Source: Epithemia pelagica | Taxonomy: Eukaryota; Bacillariophyta; Bacillariophyceae; Surirellales; Surirellaceae | Direction of reading: 5' to 3' | DNA: 64,000 nucleotides | NCBI GenBank assembly: GCA_946965045.2 | Contig: OX337240.1 | Coordinates: 744,001-808,000 of the forward strand | Shown: in pieces, positions 50,801 to 60,006 of the stretch | Numbering within the stretch: position 1 is the stretch's first letter | Layout: each line of letters starts with the position of its first letter | Program-made: the position numbers and the translations under genes | The notes under the pieces: generated by a model | The model's database searches: none | Told to the model about the DNA's origin: nothing | Seen by the model: the letters and a program-made list of their open reading frames with translations, nothing else

Positions 50801-51002
50801 GAAACTCCTGATCAATCTGTGCCAGTTGCGTATGTTCGGGGCTTTCTTCCAACTCTACGGAAGAGTCATTCTGGGGTGATCCTGCAGGAGATGTCCCTTC
50901 TTGTTGCCCAGACACTGCCCTTGTCGCCATGGCCTTCGACAAACTCGTTTCTTCAAACTTTGCTGAAAATCTGTGCTCAACGGCAGAAGAAATCTTCCTC
51001 AC
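47868..51002 (-). CDS. Kinase / MIB-HERC2-like / PARP-like / RING multidomain protein
   Basis: 1044 aa, intronless; Met25 (50930, GCCATGG context) may be the true start. Domains by eye: protein kinase ~70-365 (glycine loop GHGAFGSV 74-81, Lys95, catalytic loop HHDVKSSN with Asp204, DFG 224-226); a MIB/HERC2-like segment ~397-445 (GMFVQSGPDW...GSIGVVV); a degenerate PARP catalytic-like domain ~600-740 (W-KRYASQRERV, NEKRLFLGT where active PARPs have LFHGT, GFFLVESSASSHQNAY, FPEYVITY); a long Ser/Arg/Gln-rich disordered region ~745-980; and a C3HC4 RING at 987-1027 (CVIC...CGHPCLC..C...CPEC). The RING predicts E3 ubiquitin ligase activity. The PARP histidine is replaced by Leu627, so ADP-ribosylation is doubtful. 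Confidence 0.8.
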   Translation of the reverse strand: MRKISSAVEHRFSAKFEETSLSKAMATRAVSGQQEGTSPAGSPQNDSSVELEESPEHTQLAQIDQEFQQVRCLGHGAFGSVFLAKKRSGRLVALKFMRFELDGDEEEEEEKFNRELDSVSQLDDDHASSSDENRALSIVFFEDWFTGPGFGCFVMKYADGGTLAQEIESKLDQDPYAERRIAWYALQLSSALAFAHERGVAHHDVKSSNVLIDRSDGGKLLLADFGSAVAPGEESVGFSEIYASPELQAAHARSDYSGLDVEKIDAFGLGCIMYEMLCCKKLVDLTDEQTLAEYINERQSVNAALDLPCLRLPWLPQPNRNNGTDGNSQRHIVGYSDALRNLVKLLLDPMPTERWAPSQIEKPLQEDPRSPLLADTVVAAKTALPGAPVTIDNVQLGMFVQSGPDWTPTETDSYQPENGSIGVVVRLDPDGGYTDVAFPPMSVLEVPKAICCRIGARNKYELRVGPESVAGSETRMANGIVLKGDANTNLSLGQTIYGCFVVVGVHERNNNMVFVAPKVKRVIPPIPVGIPNAPVHLARGVPPRKPIPPPDSWEMNNGVLVEVVDTNERELVLKPFHSIVGGMDTMACRVESIKRVQSAAMWKRYASQRERVAEQNWGIVNEKRLFLGTLTESPIPDLVYSISKYDELFSTTQGFFLVESSASSHQNAYLMPNNGGEIRQLVLSRVALGRVDEREINEPDVPPHELHYHSTCKRGANQSKIYSIRRPSQSFPEYVITYRVLSSSSRRIVRARRQPGQSPGGTVPTTNYFPGGAYGTRPRRSRNSNYRRQHHHTRVLSSPAGSPVNTIRERPTRRVPAVNRQSSLNSNTDDSAATDVAVAGRRQSQRVHQQQYSSNVQFEQRRVPNVEQQSATESNRSGSNRSNMGGHEHTIRNTRHRARIPQSSLASSQHTSPLLDSPRASRTVQRTPTHASSRRPAGGQVARSGRVSDEANTLVKEMDSLLVREKSPASKQASSSPSESSANTKMCVICWENPVSHILVPCGHPCLCQTCATSKTLKKLRYKCPECRGKIRESVKFYGRVVED

Positions 51003-51517
51003 CCGTCTTTTCGAGTGAATGGAAAGAACTTCAACAGAAGTTAAAGGTTGATGGAATGGTTTATTGTAATCCTCTGGTATCGGTTTCTCGAGAGATTGTT
51101 TCGGTTCCTATAACCACGTCTCCAAACAAATCCCTCCACAACCAAGACCACAAACAACAAAGAAGAGCTTTCGGAGATTTGTTTGCAAAACTGACAACGG
51201 GGGAGGAGAAGGGCCATCTCTCCAGATTCCTCGCTTCTCTTTGTCTGTTCTGGCTTTCTTTGGATGTGACTGCGGTGATCCCCCCACGCGCGTGCAGGCA
51301 AGCCGGCATCTCTCGTGCGTTGAAACGGATGGAAAGCGCGCACCTACCGACTACATAATTCACAGCTTTTCTTTGAGATGCGCTGCCCCCCCTCTTTTTT
51401 GACACACCCCTGGATCAGAAACACGATTCGGAAAAAGGTGTTCCACCTTCCGTCCCATTTCATCATCTCTCTCTTGCTGTCAACATCTCTCTAGAGAATC
51501 ATATCATTTTGCACAAG

Positions 51518-52180
51518 ATGTTGCGGTCCGTCTTTTGCCTTTTACTGCTTCTCTCCTTGCTGGAGTTGAGTCTCTGTCGATTGTCAGATTCCAGTCATGA
51601 GGATTCGCACGTCCCGATCGACCAACAGCGGAAGGATCTGTCCAAGAACACGACCTCCATGTGTGAACGCATCCATCCAGAAGATCTCCCGGAAGAATGT
51701 TCTTGTCATGATAAGCCACCGTTGGGATTGGTGGTCAATTGTTTGAAAGAGTTTGACTCGGAATTTTTCAATGACACGATTGGCATGTCCATTGATGTGG
51801 ATCCCTGCAACCCCCAAGGATCCAGTGTTTCCGTCTATGTGACGGAATTGAATCATCATATCAGTTATGCGATTGCCTCGGTACGGGCAGGAGAAGAAAA
51901 GGATTTTCCCATTCCGGGCTTGTCCATTATTGTACCGGGTTTGGGTCACGTGGGCATTGATGTGGCCATTTTCATTGCGGGCAACCCGGACACGCTCTTG
52001 ATGAAGATTGGTTTGAATGCTTGTGCGGTAATGCCCCACAGGACCATTTGTGCGTCGTCCATTCCAGGACTCAATAACATTTTCCCTTGGTGGGTCTTGT
52101 CCGGAAGCTATCATTTTGGTGACATTTGTGAATCAGTCATGGCAGCCAAAGATATGGACATGGCTGTCGCCGAACAGTAA
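51518..52180 (+). CDS. Secreted Cys-containing protein of unknown function
   Basis: 220 aa from the ATG at 51518. Residues 1-20 are a strong signal peptide (MLRSVFCLLLLLSLLELSLC). The mature part has eight or so cysteines (CERIHPEDLPEECSCHDKPP, NPQGSS, NACAVMPHRTICASS, GDICES), which would suit disulfides, an N-glycosylation site NDT and a Gly/Pro-rich hydrophobic stretch (GLSIIVPGLGHVGIDVAIFIAGNP). I do not recognise the family. It is divergent from the kinase-RING gene across ~515 bp. Confidence 0.7.
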   Translation: MLRSVFCLLLLLSLLELSLCRLSDSSHEDSHVPIDQQRKDLSKNTTSMCERIHPEDLPEECSCHDKPPLGLVVNCLKEFDSEFFNDTIGMSIDVDPCNPQGSSVSVYVTELNHHISYAIASVRAGEEKDFPIPGLSIIVPGLGHVGIDVAIFIAGNPDTLLMKIGLNACAVMPHRTICASSIPGLNNIFPWWVLSGSYHFGDICESVMAAKDMDMAVAEQ

Positions 52181-52599
52181 AGGATGCTCTATGAAAAAAG
52201 ACTTTCAGGACGTTCCATCGTGTAGTTGAAGGTGCGGAGTGGTGTCCATTTCTTGGGAACAGAAACAACCTCAAGAGGAACATTTCATCGGAGCTTTCTT
52301 GGACGTTCATATCCATGTTAATACATTATTTCTTGTGGAAAAAGGAGCATCACTGTATTAGTCTTTGCACTCTATATTATATCCTTCCAGAACATAGGAA
52401 CATGATGAAGAAGACGATCCTTCGACTACACAAGTGAAAGGAGCTGGACTAAGATGGAAATTGGATGGAGCGATAGATAAGGTAGCTCCTCATTGGATCG
52501 TTGGTTTCGGTGGCTCGTTGGTCGCGTACTGGAGAGTACGTCACGTGTGGTCATCCATCTTCCCAACTTGCACTTTTTCGAAGGGATGCGTTGCGCGAG
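52181..52599. other. Non-coding spacer
   Basis: 419 bp between the secreted-protein gene and the second Copia element. Before the insertion it continued into the acyltransferase promoter at 60007. No features seen. Confidence 0.5.
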
Positions 52600-52839
52600 T
52601 GAATAAATAATCACGGGCGCCCCCTTTGTAACCTACGAAGGGCCTCGCCATGCCTCGCTACGTACCGCCTGGCATCGCCCGGCCCCTAACTATGTGTTCG
52701 CTAGTGGGTACCGTGGTCGCTATTTGGCCCCTACGTGAGCGATTTGCCCCCAAAGGGCACCCCTAGTTTAGTTATCATAATTTCTGATAGTTTGATTGTT
52801 GCAAGCCGTATATTGCGTCTGGCTGTCAGTTTTTATTCA
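52600..52839 (+). repeat. 5' LTR of Copia 2
   Basis: 240 bp, TGAATAAATAATC...TTTTTATTCA. The ends themselves form a short inverted match (TGAATAAA/TTTATTCA). Confidence 0.96.
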
Positions 52840-52855
52840 GTTTATCAGACCCAAG
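52840..52855 (+). promoter_or_regulatory. Primer-binding site of Copia 2 (internal-tRNA type)
   Basis: GTTTATCAGACCCAAG abuts the LTR. Its complement reads as an anticodon arm (stem TGGGT, loop CTGATAA), which would place GAT as the anticodon, i.e. a tRNA-Ile(GAU). The arrangement parallels the half-tRNA-Met site of Copia 1. The tRNA identity is inferred and could be wrong. Confidence 0.4.
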
Positions 52856-53333
52856 TCTGTTGTTTCCCCACTGTTCGCCGGACGGCAAGCGCCTGATCAA
52901 CGCTCGGGAGTTGTTCGCGCTAAGCGGCTTCGTCACTCGCTCGCTTGCGTCATCTCTGTGACTTGTTTTGTCACTGTGGGACCCACTCGCTAATTTGTGA
53001 CTTGCGACTGCACAACGTATCGTGCACGTGCTCGTACACGTGGACCGTCCATCCACGCGCTCCGTACGACTCAATTATATAAGCCTTCTGGCTTTCGACA
53101 CGTGCCTGCTTGCTCGCGGAATCGCCGGTTCGCCGACTCGCGGATTCGCCGATCGCCAGCTCGCTCGCTCGCGGAATCGCCGGACGACTACTCGCCGATT
53201 CACTCGCAGATTGTTGGCTCACAGAAATTCGCTCCTCTCATCACAATTGCAAATTTCTGCACAAGAACAAGCCTTCCCTTGCCATCCGTTTGACCTTCTA
53301 CTACCCTCCTACCCTTCATCCGACCCTTGAACC

Positions 53334-55409
53334 ATGGCCGCAAATGCCTTCCGTACTGCACTGGGCCGCTGTGGCTACGATAATGCTACCGTTGGGTACC
53401 TAACGCAACAGGGCTTCACGACAACGGATCAGTTTCTGGAGTTTCCTATCAACGAAGTCAAGCCCATGCTGAAGACATTAGCCAAGAACCTACCTGACGG
53501 TGTCACCCTACCCTACCAATTCAACCTCAAGTTCCTTGGCTTCCGAATGTGGTTGGAATACCGTTCTGTCCGTGGTCAAGACCTTGATGCTGGTGCTTAT
53601 ACTGGTGACGTAATCACCAAGTGGATGAGACGCGTAACGGAACTCGCGAATGCCACCACCACTGATGGTCAGGATGACCCAGTACCACCCAAAAGGCTAA
53701 CGAACCTTGCCGATTGGGAACGTCACGACGGAATGTGGCGCACGTACTTGGGTCAGCACCGTAATCCGACGACGGGAGTGCCGCTCACCTACGTATTGCG
53801 TGAGGAGTCCGACGTACCGGACGACGCACTAACCGCCGATTACGACTGCATTGACGACGACCTAGTCGCGACCACTCGTCATGAGGGGGACCAGTACAAA
53901 GCCGACCGACGCAGAGTGTATGAGCTGTACTACCCTCTTATCTACGATGGTCCGGCGTGGACGTTTGCTAAAACGCACGCAAAATCGAAGGACGGCCGTG
54001 AGGCCTACCTAACCGTCAAGCGGCAAGCCACTGGACAGGCCGCGAGCATCCTGCGCAAGAAACAGGCTTATGCGCAGATCGCAAATGCTAAGTTTACAGG
54101 ACGAGGGAAGTACCGCTTCCATGACTACATTCACCGTCACCAACATGCGCACAACACCCTGGAAGAGCTTGGCGAAACGGTCGCGGAAACGAAAAAAGTG
54201 ACCGATTTCATGAATGGGATCACCGATCCGACGCTCGTCCAAGCAAAGACCGTCGTCAACGGTGACCAGGAGAAGTTGGAGAACTTTGAAGCGTGCCAGC
54301 AATACTTCTTGACTGTGCACAGTGCCGCCAAAACCGAAACGCAGGACGACTCTCGCAAGATCGCTGCTGCTAGTACCACCCCAAGCAAAGGAAAGGGCAA
54401 AGGGCGCAATCAGAAAAAGAGCAAGAAAAAGAAGGACCGCGTTCATGCTGGTCACTACGATGCCGACGAATGGGCAGACCTGACGGAGGACGAACGCAAA
54501 CAAGTCCAGGCTCTTCGCAAAGAGCGCAAAGAAAAGCGGAAGCTTGGATCCGTCACCACAGACGACTCTTCCAACGCATCGTCGAAGAGGTCGAAAACGT
54601 CGCATGGGAGTACTGCTGAGGACGCAATCTCAGTAGACATTGATAACGACGCTAAGCCTGAGGCTAAGACCAACGTATCGGTCATCATGGAAGTAGACGA
54701 GAACTTGCTTGACTCCTCTGTTGACAACGTACCGTCGCCAGACAAGCACTCCAAGTTCCGCGCTTCCGCCTCACCTGCAAAATCATCCGAAGATGATTCG
54801 CAGCCGACAAAGTCCTCAGCTGGCAACAGCTTTGGACGTTTCGCGCATAAGGCTAAAGCACAACCGAACGAACCCGGATCTGCGTCCGTCAAATCCGTAC
54901 GTACTCGCCCCATGGGGGAATACGAGACCTATCCACCGAAGTGGCAATGGGAAGAGGACGGACGTCCTGATATGAGTCATATGACCATCCCACCAGTCCC
55001 GGAACACGGTGACATCTTTGTAAAGCTGCCGCTACCGGTCAAAGGCAAGTTTGCTGAAGGGCCTCGCAACGTCCGCTCACTTACCAAGCATGACCAAAGT
55101 ATGCTGAAAGGAAGCTTCCGCGAAGAGATCGACACTATTGTACACAATAGTCCAGTTTGGTCTTGGCGCTGGTCTAAAATGTCAGGCTATGAACGAGAAG
55201 AGCGCCAAATGTACCATGTGTGCAGACGCTTAGCCGAGCACACGGAAGTGTTCGACGAAGCTTTGAAATACACTATGCTTGCCAATGGACAATTGGCTGC
55301 CGCAGAGCGAAGGCGCAATGTATGCGGTCGTTATTCCGCCGATCTTGAATTCGATGTCCGTGACCCGAATGTCTCTGACAAGTCTGCCGACAAGTCTAAT
55401 TCCTCCTGA
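53334..55409 (+). CDS. Copia 2 Gag
   Basis: 691 aa from an ATG in ACCATGG context to UGA at 55407-55409. The N-terminal ~90 residues look helical and SAM-like; a conserved capsid-type region follows (about 95-330), then Lys-rich (KGKGRNQKKSKKKKDR) and Ser/Asp-rich segments. There is no CCHC zinc knuckle, so RNA binding is probably through the Lys-rich part. The final codons TCC TGA TGG are the same as at the end of the Copia 1 gag. Confidence 0.9.
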   Translation: MAANAFRTALGRCGYDNATVGYLTQQGFTTTDQFLEFPINEVKPMLKTLAKNLPDGVTLPYQFNLKFLGFRMWLEYRSVRGQDLDAGAYTGDVITKWMRRVTELANATTTDGQDDPVPPKRLTNLADWERHDGMWRTYLGQHRNPTTGVPLTYVLREESDVPDDALTADYDCIDDDLVATTRHEGDQYKADRRRVYELYYPLIYDGPAWTFAKTHAKSKDGREAYLTVKRQATGQAASILRKKQAYAQIANAKFTGRGKYRFHDYIHRHQHAHNTLEELGETVAETKKVTDFMNGITDPTLVQAKTVVNGDQEKLENFEACQQYFLTVHSAAKTETQDDSRKIAAASTTPSKGKGKGRNQKKSKKKKDRVHAGHYDADEWADLTEDERKQVQALRKERKEKRKLGSVTTDDSSNASSKRSKTSHGSTAEDAISVDIDNDAKPEAKTNVSVIMEVDENLLDSSVDNVPSPDKHSKFRASASPAKSSEDDSQPTKSSAGNSFGRFAHKAKAQPNEPGSASVKSVRTRPMGEYETYPPKWQWEEDGRPDMSHMTIPPVPEHGDIFVKLPLPVKGKFAEGPRNVRSLTKHDQSMLKGSFREEIDTIVHNSPVWSWRWSKMSGYEREERQMYHVCRRLAEHTEVFDEALKYTMLANGQLAAAERRRNVCGRYSADLEFDVRDPNVSDKSADKSNSS

Positions 55410-58400
55410 TGGAGTGTGCCCTGTGCATCCGCTGCCGAAGCAGTAAAAATTGATAAAACGAATCTTATTGTTCATTCGAATGCACACGTAGGCACCCATT
55501 ATAGTTATTCGAAACGTTTCGCACATCGTCTATGTGCTATGAACACCGACGAATATGGTGTTGAGACCATTGAGCTCACCTGTGAGTTGGACTCACATGC
55601 GGACACCTGTGCCGTGGGAAGAGACTTCGTAATGCTCTCCGAAGCCCACCGCTATATCAGTGTGCATCCGTTCGCGGAAGAATATAACCCGCTGACCAAT
55701 GTCCCTATTGCGACTGTTGCTACTGTCTGGACTGACAGCGAAAACCAGTCTTACTTGCTTGTCATTCACCAAGCATTGTTTTTAGGAGACCGTATGGGCA
55801 GTTCGTTACTCTGTCCGAACCAGATGCGTGCCCATGGCATCGTTGTCAACGACGTACCTAAACAGTTTGACCCGCACAGCACGCATAGTATCCACGTACC
55901 GGATGCCGATCTCACTATCCCGCTCACCATGGCTGGTGTGATAAGTGGTTTCGCCACTCGCAAACCCACTTCTGACGAGCTGGAACACTTGCCACAAGTT
56001 GTGCTAACTGCCGATAGCCCATGGCAACCTCGTTCTACCGCCTTTGCGGACGCGGAGGAGAAACTGGGTGTAGCTGCCGCTACTGTCGTTCGCAATGGCG
56101 ATCCGAATTCGATTGCCGCATCCTCCATTCCACGACTCATCAAAGCAGTGCGAACGTACCAGCATGCTTTTGCCAATCCATCACCCGATCTGGACGCCGA
56201 CGCACAAGGCGACGACCTATACGAACGCTTGATAGCGACGGTCACTGTTCATCCAGAGAAGGAGGAGCCTGATGTAGTCCCGGAGGACAAACGTGAACGT
56301 CGGCTGTACATGATCAAGACTGCTAACGAGTCTTCCCCAGCCGATCCTGCTGGAAAGGGAGTGCTTGACGCAGCTGTACTGTCACAACGTTGGGGCATTG
56401 GTTTACCCAAAGCAAAGAATACGCTTAAAGTGACGACGCAGGCTGGAGTACGAAACGTATTAATCCCATCTGAGCGTAAGGTCCGTAAGAAGGCACCGTG
56501 GCTCAAATTCCCCAATGTGAAAGGCCGTTGGTTCTCGGACGAGATGTTTGCCAAGGAAGTTTCACTGAACGGGGACACGGGCGCCTCGATCTTTACAGAC
56601 GGCAAAGGATTCGACCACGTTTATCCCTGGAAGTCGAAAAAGCAACATCCTGAAGGATTGATGTCTTTGATTCACAATGTAGGGATTCCCCAAACAATGG
56701 TATCTGATGGTGCCCGAGAATTGTTCCTGGGGAAGTCCCGTGAAATATGCAACGAGTACCGCATAAAGATGGAGAAAACGGTTCCTTATAGTCCATGGCA
56801 GAACGCCGCCGAAGCGAGCATTCGTGAACTAAAGAAGGGAGTTGTCAAGATTATGAGGACGACCGGCGCACCACGACGCTTATGGAGCTATGCTCTTAAA
56901 TGGTGCTCACACGTACGGCAACTCACGGCATCCGATATCCCTGAATTAGATGGACGTACACCGTTCGAGCATGTAATTGGCTCAACGCCAGACATCTCTC
57001 CATTAGCCATGTTCCAATTCTATCAGCCGGTGTATTATCGCATGCCCATGGCACAGTTTCCCTTCGAAAAAAGACTGATTGGCCGATGGTTGGGTTTAGC
57101 CGATGATTGCACCGATGATATGGCCTATGAAATCCTAACGCAAGAGGGCAATCATGTCACACGGAAAGATGTGTGGGCCATTCCGGAAGACGACCTGAAG
57201 AATCCGACGATTCATCAGCAGTTGTTGGACTATGATGTCGCTATTCAAACGCAAATGAAAGAGCCGCCATCTGATGGCACAACTGGGAGCGATCCACCCC
57301 CAGACCTCTTTGACGAAGGTGAACTTCTAGAGCCCTTGTTCCCAGAGGCCGAATCCCTGGAATCCGACGCGTACACGCCGGAGGAACTAGACGAATATCT
57401 CACCGCTGAAGTCATGCTGCCGCGAGGAGGTGAAAGCGCTCGAGCGAAAATCATTGGACGCACGAAAGATGCTCATGGGCGACCTATTGGTGAGCGCGAC
57501 GCAAACCCAATCCTTGATACCCGGTACTACGATGTACAGTTTCCGGATGGATCGGTCGAGTCGTATGCAACCAATATGATCGCAGAGAATCTGTATTCGC
57601 AAGTTGACCCGGAGGGCAATGCGTTCAACACATTGAAAGCCATTGTGGGTCACCGCAGTGATGAGACCGCAGTTAAGCGAACAGACGCATCGTTCCTTGA
57701 CGGCACATCACACCACACAACGAAAGGCTGGGAATTACAATGTGAACTGTCCGATCAATCGACTGTTTGGCTGCCGCTCAAAGACGTCAAGAATGGAAAT
57801 ATGATTGAAGCCGCCGAATATGCAGTATCCACTGGCATCGCAAAAGAGCCTGCTTTCGCATGGTGGGTGCCACGTGCACTTCGCAAACGAGACCGCATTA
57901 TCAAAAAGGTAAAGTCACGTTATTGGAAGCGAACGCACAAGTATGGCATTGAGTTGCCCCACTCTGTGGAAGAAGCCCTGACGATTGACCGCCGAACGGG
58001 GACTGATTTCTGGCGTAAGGCTATTGAGAAAGAAATGAAGAACGTTGGCATTGCTTTCGAATTTCCAGCTGATGGCGAAGTGCCTTCTGGATACAAGCAT
58101 ATTCCCTGTCATATGGTTTTTGACATCAAATCAGACCTGCGACGAAAAGCACGGTTAGTGGCCGGAGGCCACAAAACTGATCCACCCAAAGAATCGACCT
58201 ATTCTAGTGTGGTATCACGCGATAGCGTACGCATTGCTTTTACTATCGCTGCACTAAATGGTCTAGATGTTCTCGTCGGGGACGTGCAAAACGCATATCT
58301 CAACGCACCGACTAAAGAGAAGACCTATACCACCGCGGGACTCGAATTTGGACCAGATAAGGTTGGACAACCTGCACTGATAGTGCGCGCATTATATGGT

Positions 58401-59645
58401 CTCAAAAGTTCTGCCGCAAGGTGGCGTGATCACATCGCCGCAACGCTCCGCGACATGGGATTTAAGATGTGTCAAGCTGATCCAGATGTATGGATTCGAG
58501 CGAACACTCGACCATCTGATGGGTTCCAGTATTACGAGTATGTTTTGGTCTATATTGATGATCTGCTGATTGTAAGTCATGATCCCAAAACCGTGATGCA
58601 GGACCTGCAGAGGCGCTATACAATCAAGCCCGACAGTATCAAACCACCAGACGAATACTTGGGATCCGAAATACGGCGTTATACCATACCCGACACGCAA
58701 GATCCGTCGAACCGTGATCGTTGGGCCATGTCCGCTGATAAGTATTGTAAGCGTGCTCTTGCCGAAGTCGAAACGGAACTGGAGAAATCCGGAGAAAAGC
58801 TGAAGTCAAAAGTGACGACGCCGATCGCCGATGGATATCGCCCGGAATTGGATGCGACTCCTGAACTCGACGCAAGACGTGCGAACTATTACCAAGGACT
58901 GATCGGTATCCTCCGTTGGATTGTTGAACTCGGTCGTATCGACATTACAACCGCAGTCTCCCATATGTCCCGTTTTATGGCGAATCCACGAGAAGGACAT
59001 CTCGAGCAAACGTTGCACATCTTCGCGTATCTGAAGAAGTACGATAAATCCGCCATTGTGTTCGACGACACAACCCCTGACTTCGACGAGTCACGTTTTA
59101 CTAGACCGGATTGGTCTGAGTATTATCCTGATGCTGCCGAGCCGATTCCGCCAAACGCACCAGCACCGCGTGGAAACGCTGTCACCACGACTTGCTTTGT
59201 CGATGCTGATCATGCTGGATGTCGTGTCACACGGCGCTCTCAAACAGGAGTCCTACTGTTCATGCAACGAGCACCGATCATGTGGTATTCAAAACGACAA
59301 AACACTGTTGAGACGTCTACATTTGGCAGTGAGTTCGTGGCGATGAAAACTGCCATTGAAATGATTGAAGCATTTCGTTATAAGTTGCGAATGATGGGTA
59401 TCCCGTTGGATGGAGAGACGAATGTGTTTTGCGACAATGAATCTGTGTTTAAGAACTCGACGCAGCCGGAATCAGTCCTAAAGAAGAAGCACAACGCAAT
59501 TGCTTATCATCGGACTCGTGAAGCGCAAGCTGCTGGACTTGTGCGCATTGCATGGGAAGAGGGTGAAACGAATCTTGCCGATATCCTGACCAAACTGCTA
59601 CCCGGACCTCGATTGCGATTCTTGGCCCAACGTATCATGTGGTAG
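55410..59645 (+). CDS. Copia 2 Pol polyprotein
   Basis: About 1411 codons continuing in the gag frame after the UGA. Aspartic protease with the variant motif CELDSHADTCAVG (Asp about residue 61); integrase core with FTDGKGF, MVSDGARELF and NAAEASIREL (no obvious HHCC knuckle); a chromo/Tudor-like patch (ILDTRYYDVQFPDGSVESYATN) near residue 700; reverse transcriptase with HMVFDIKSDLRRKARLVAGG, VGDVQNAYLNA, YGLKSSAARW and YVLVYIDDLLIVS; RNase H with FVDADHAG, RRSQTGVLLFMQRAPIMWYSK and ETSTFGSEFVAMK. No internal stop or frameshift. The first in-frame ATG is at 55533, within the protease region, so readthrough from Gag is the likely mode of expression. Confidence 0.93.
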   Translation, partial: WSVPCASAAEAVKIDKTNLIVHSNAHVGTHYSYSKRFAHRLCAMNTDEYGVETIELTCELDSHADTCAVGRDFVMLSEAHRYISVHPFAEEYNPLTNVPIATVATVWTDSENQSYLLVIHQALFLGDRMGSSLLCPNQMRAHGIVVNDVPKQFDPHSTHSIHVPDADLTIPLTMAGVISGFATRKPTSDELEHLPQVVLTADSPWQPRSTAFADAEEKLGVAAATVVRNGDPNSIAASSIPRLIKAVRTYQHAFANPSPDLDADAQGDDLYERLIATVTVHPEKEEPDVVPEDKRERRLYMIKTANESSPADPAGKGVLDAAVLSQRWGIGLPKAKNTLKVTTQAGVRNVLIPSERKVRKKAPWLKFPNVKGRWFSDEMFAKEVSLNGDTGASIFTDGKGFDHVYPWKSKKQHPEGLMSLIHNVGIPQTMVSDGARELFLGKSREICNEYRIKMEKTVPYSPWQNAAEASIRELKKGVVKIMRTTGAPRRLWSYALKWCSHVRQLTASDIPELDGRTPFEHVIGSTPDISPLAMFQFYQPVYYRMPMAQFPFEKRLIGRWLGLADDCTDDMAYEILTQEGNHVTRKDVWAIPEDDLKNPTIHQQLLDYDVAIQTQMKEPPSDGTTGSDPPPDLFDEGELLEPLFPEAESLESDAYTPEELDEYLTAEVMLPRGGESARAKIIGRTKDAHGRPIGERDANPILDTRYYDVQFPDGSVESYATNMIAENLYSQVDPEGNAFNTLKAIVGHRSDETAVKRTDASFLDGTSHHTTKGWELQCELSDQSTVWLPLKDVKNGNMIEAAEYAVSTGIAKEPAFAWWVPRALRKRDRIIKKVKSRYWKRTHKYGIELPHSVEEALTIDRRTGTDFWRKAIEKEMKNVGIAFEFPADGEVPSGYKHIPCHMVFDIKSDLRRKARLVAGGHKTDPPKESTYSSVVSRDSVRIAFTIAALNGLDVLVGDVQNAYLNAPTKEKTYTTAGLEFGPDKVGQPALIVRALYGLKSSAARWRDHIAATLRDMGFKMCQADPDVWIRANTRPSDGFQYYEYVLVYIDDLLIVSHDPKTVMQDLQRRYTIKPDSIKPPDEYLGSEIRRYTIPDTQDPSNRDRWAMSADKYCKRALAEVETELEKSGEKLKSKVTTPIADGYRPELDATPELDARRANYYQGLIGILRWIVELGRIDITTAVSHMSRFMANPREGHLEQTLHIFAYLKKYDKSAIVFDDTTPDFDESRFTRPDWSEYYPDAAEPIPPNAPAPRGNAVTTTCFVDADHAGCRVTRRSQTGVLLFMQRAPIMWYSKRQNTVETSTFGSEFVAMKTAIEMIEAFRYKLRMMGIPLDGETNVFCDNESVFKNSTQPESVLKKKHNAIAYHRTREAQAAGLVRIAWEEGETNLADILTKLLPGPRLRFLAQRIMW

Positions 59646-59766
59646 CACCCCTTTTAGATCCAAAATGGGATCGCCCCTTTTGAAGAATAGTCCGACGTAC
59701 TGGACCGGCCTCTGCTGACATGACGAACTAAACGAAGTTGCCCACCCCGATTTTGTTCGCGGGGAC

Positions 59767-60006
59767 TGAATAAATAATCACGGGCGCCCCCTTTGTAACC
59801 TACGAAGGGCCTCGCCATGCCTCGCTACGTACCGCCTGGCATCGCCCGGCCCCTAACTATGTGTTCGCTAGTGGGTACCGTGGTCGCTATTTGGCCCCTA
59901 CGTGAGCGATTTGCCCCCAAAGGGCACCCCTAGTTTAGTTATCATAATTTCTGATAGTTTGATTGTTGCAAGCCGTATATTGCGTCTGGCCGTCAGTTTT
60001 TATTCA
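59767..60006 (+). repeat. 3' LTR of Copia 2
   Basis: 240 bp, one substitution relative to the 5' LTR; preceded by a weak purine tract (GCGGGGA) and followed by CGAG. Confidence 0.96.

Larger units (their letters stand above)
52600..60006 (+). mobile_element. Copia LTR retrotransposon 2 (7407 bp, very young)
   Basis: LTRs of 240 bp (52600-52839 and 59767-60006) differ at one position (GGCTGTC versus GGCCGTC). Flanks share a 4-bp CGAG (52596-52599, 60007-60010), one base shorter than the usual Copia duplication. Gag and pol are each intact, in the same frame, separated by one UGA. It is distinct from Copia 1: no zinc knuckle in Gag, protease motif DSHADT instead of DSGA, and GC-rich LTRs. Near-identity of the LTRs indicates recent transposition. 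Confidence 0.96.

Noticed and set aside
54009-54913. Long minus-strand open frames (198 and 152 codons) opposite the Copia 2 gag
   Set aside because: They are antisense to an intact Gag frame and arise from its Lys/Asp/Ser codon bias; no domain or start context supports them.
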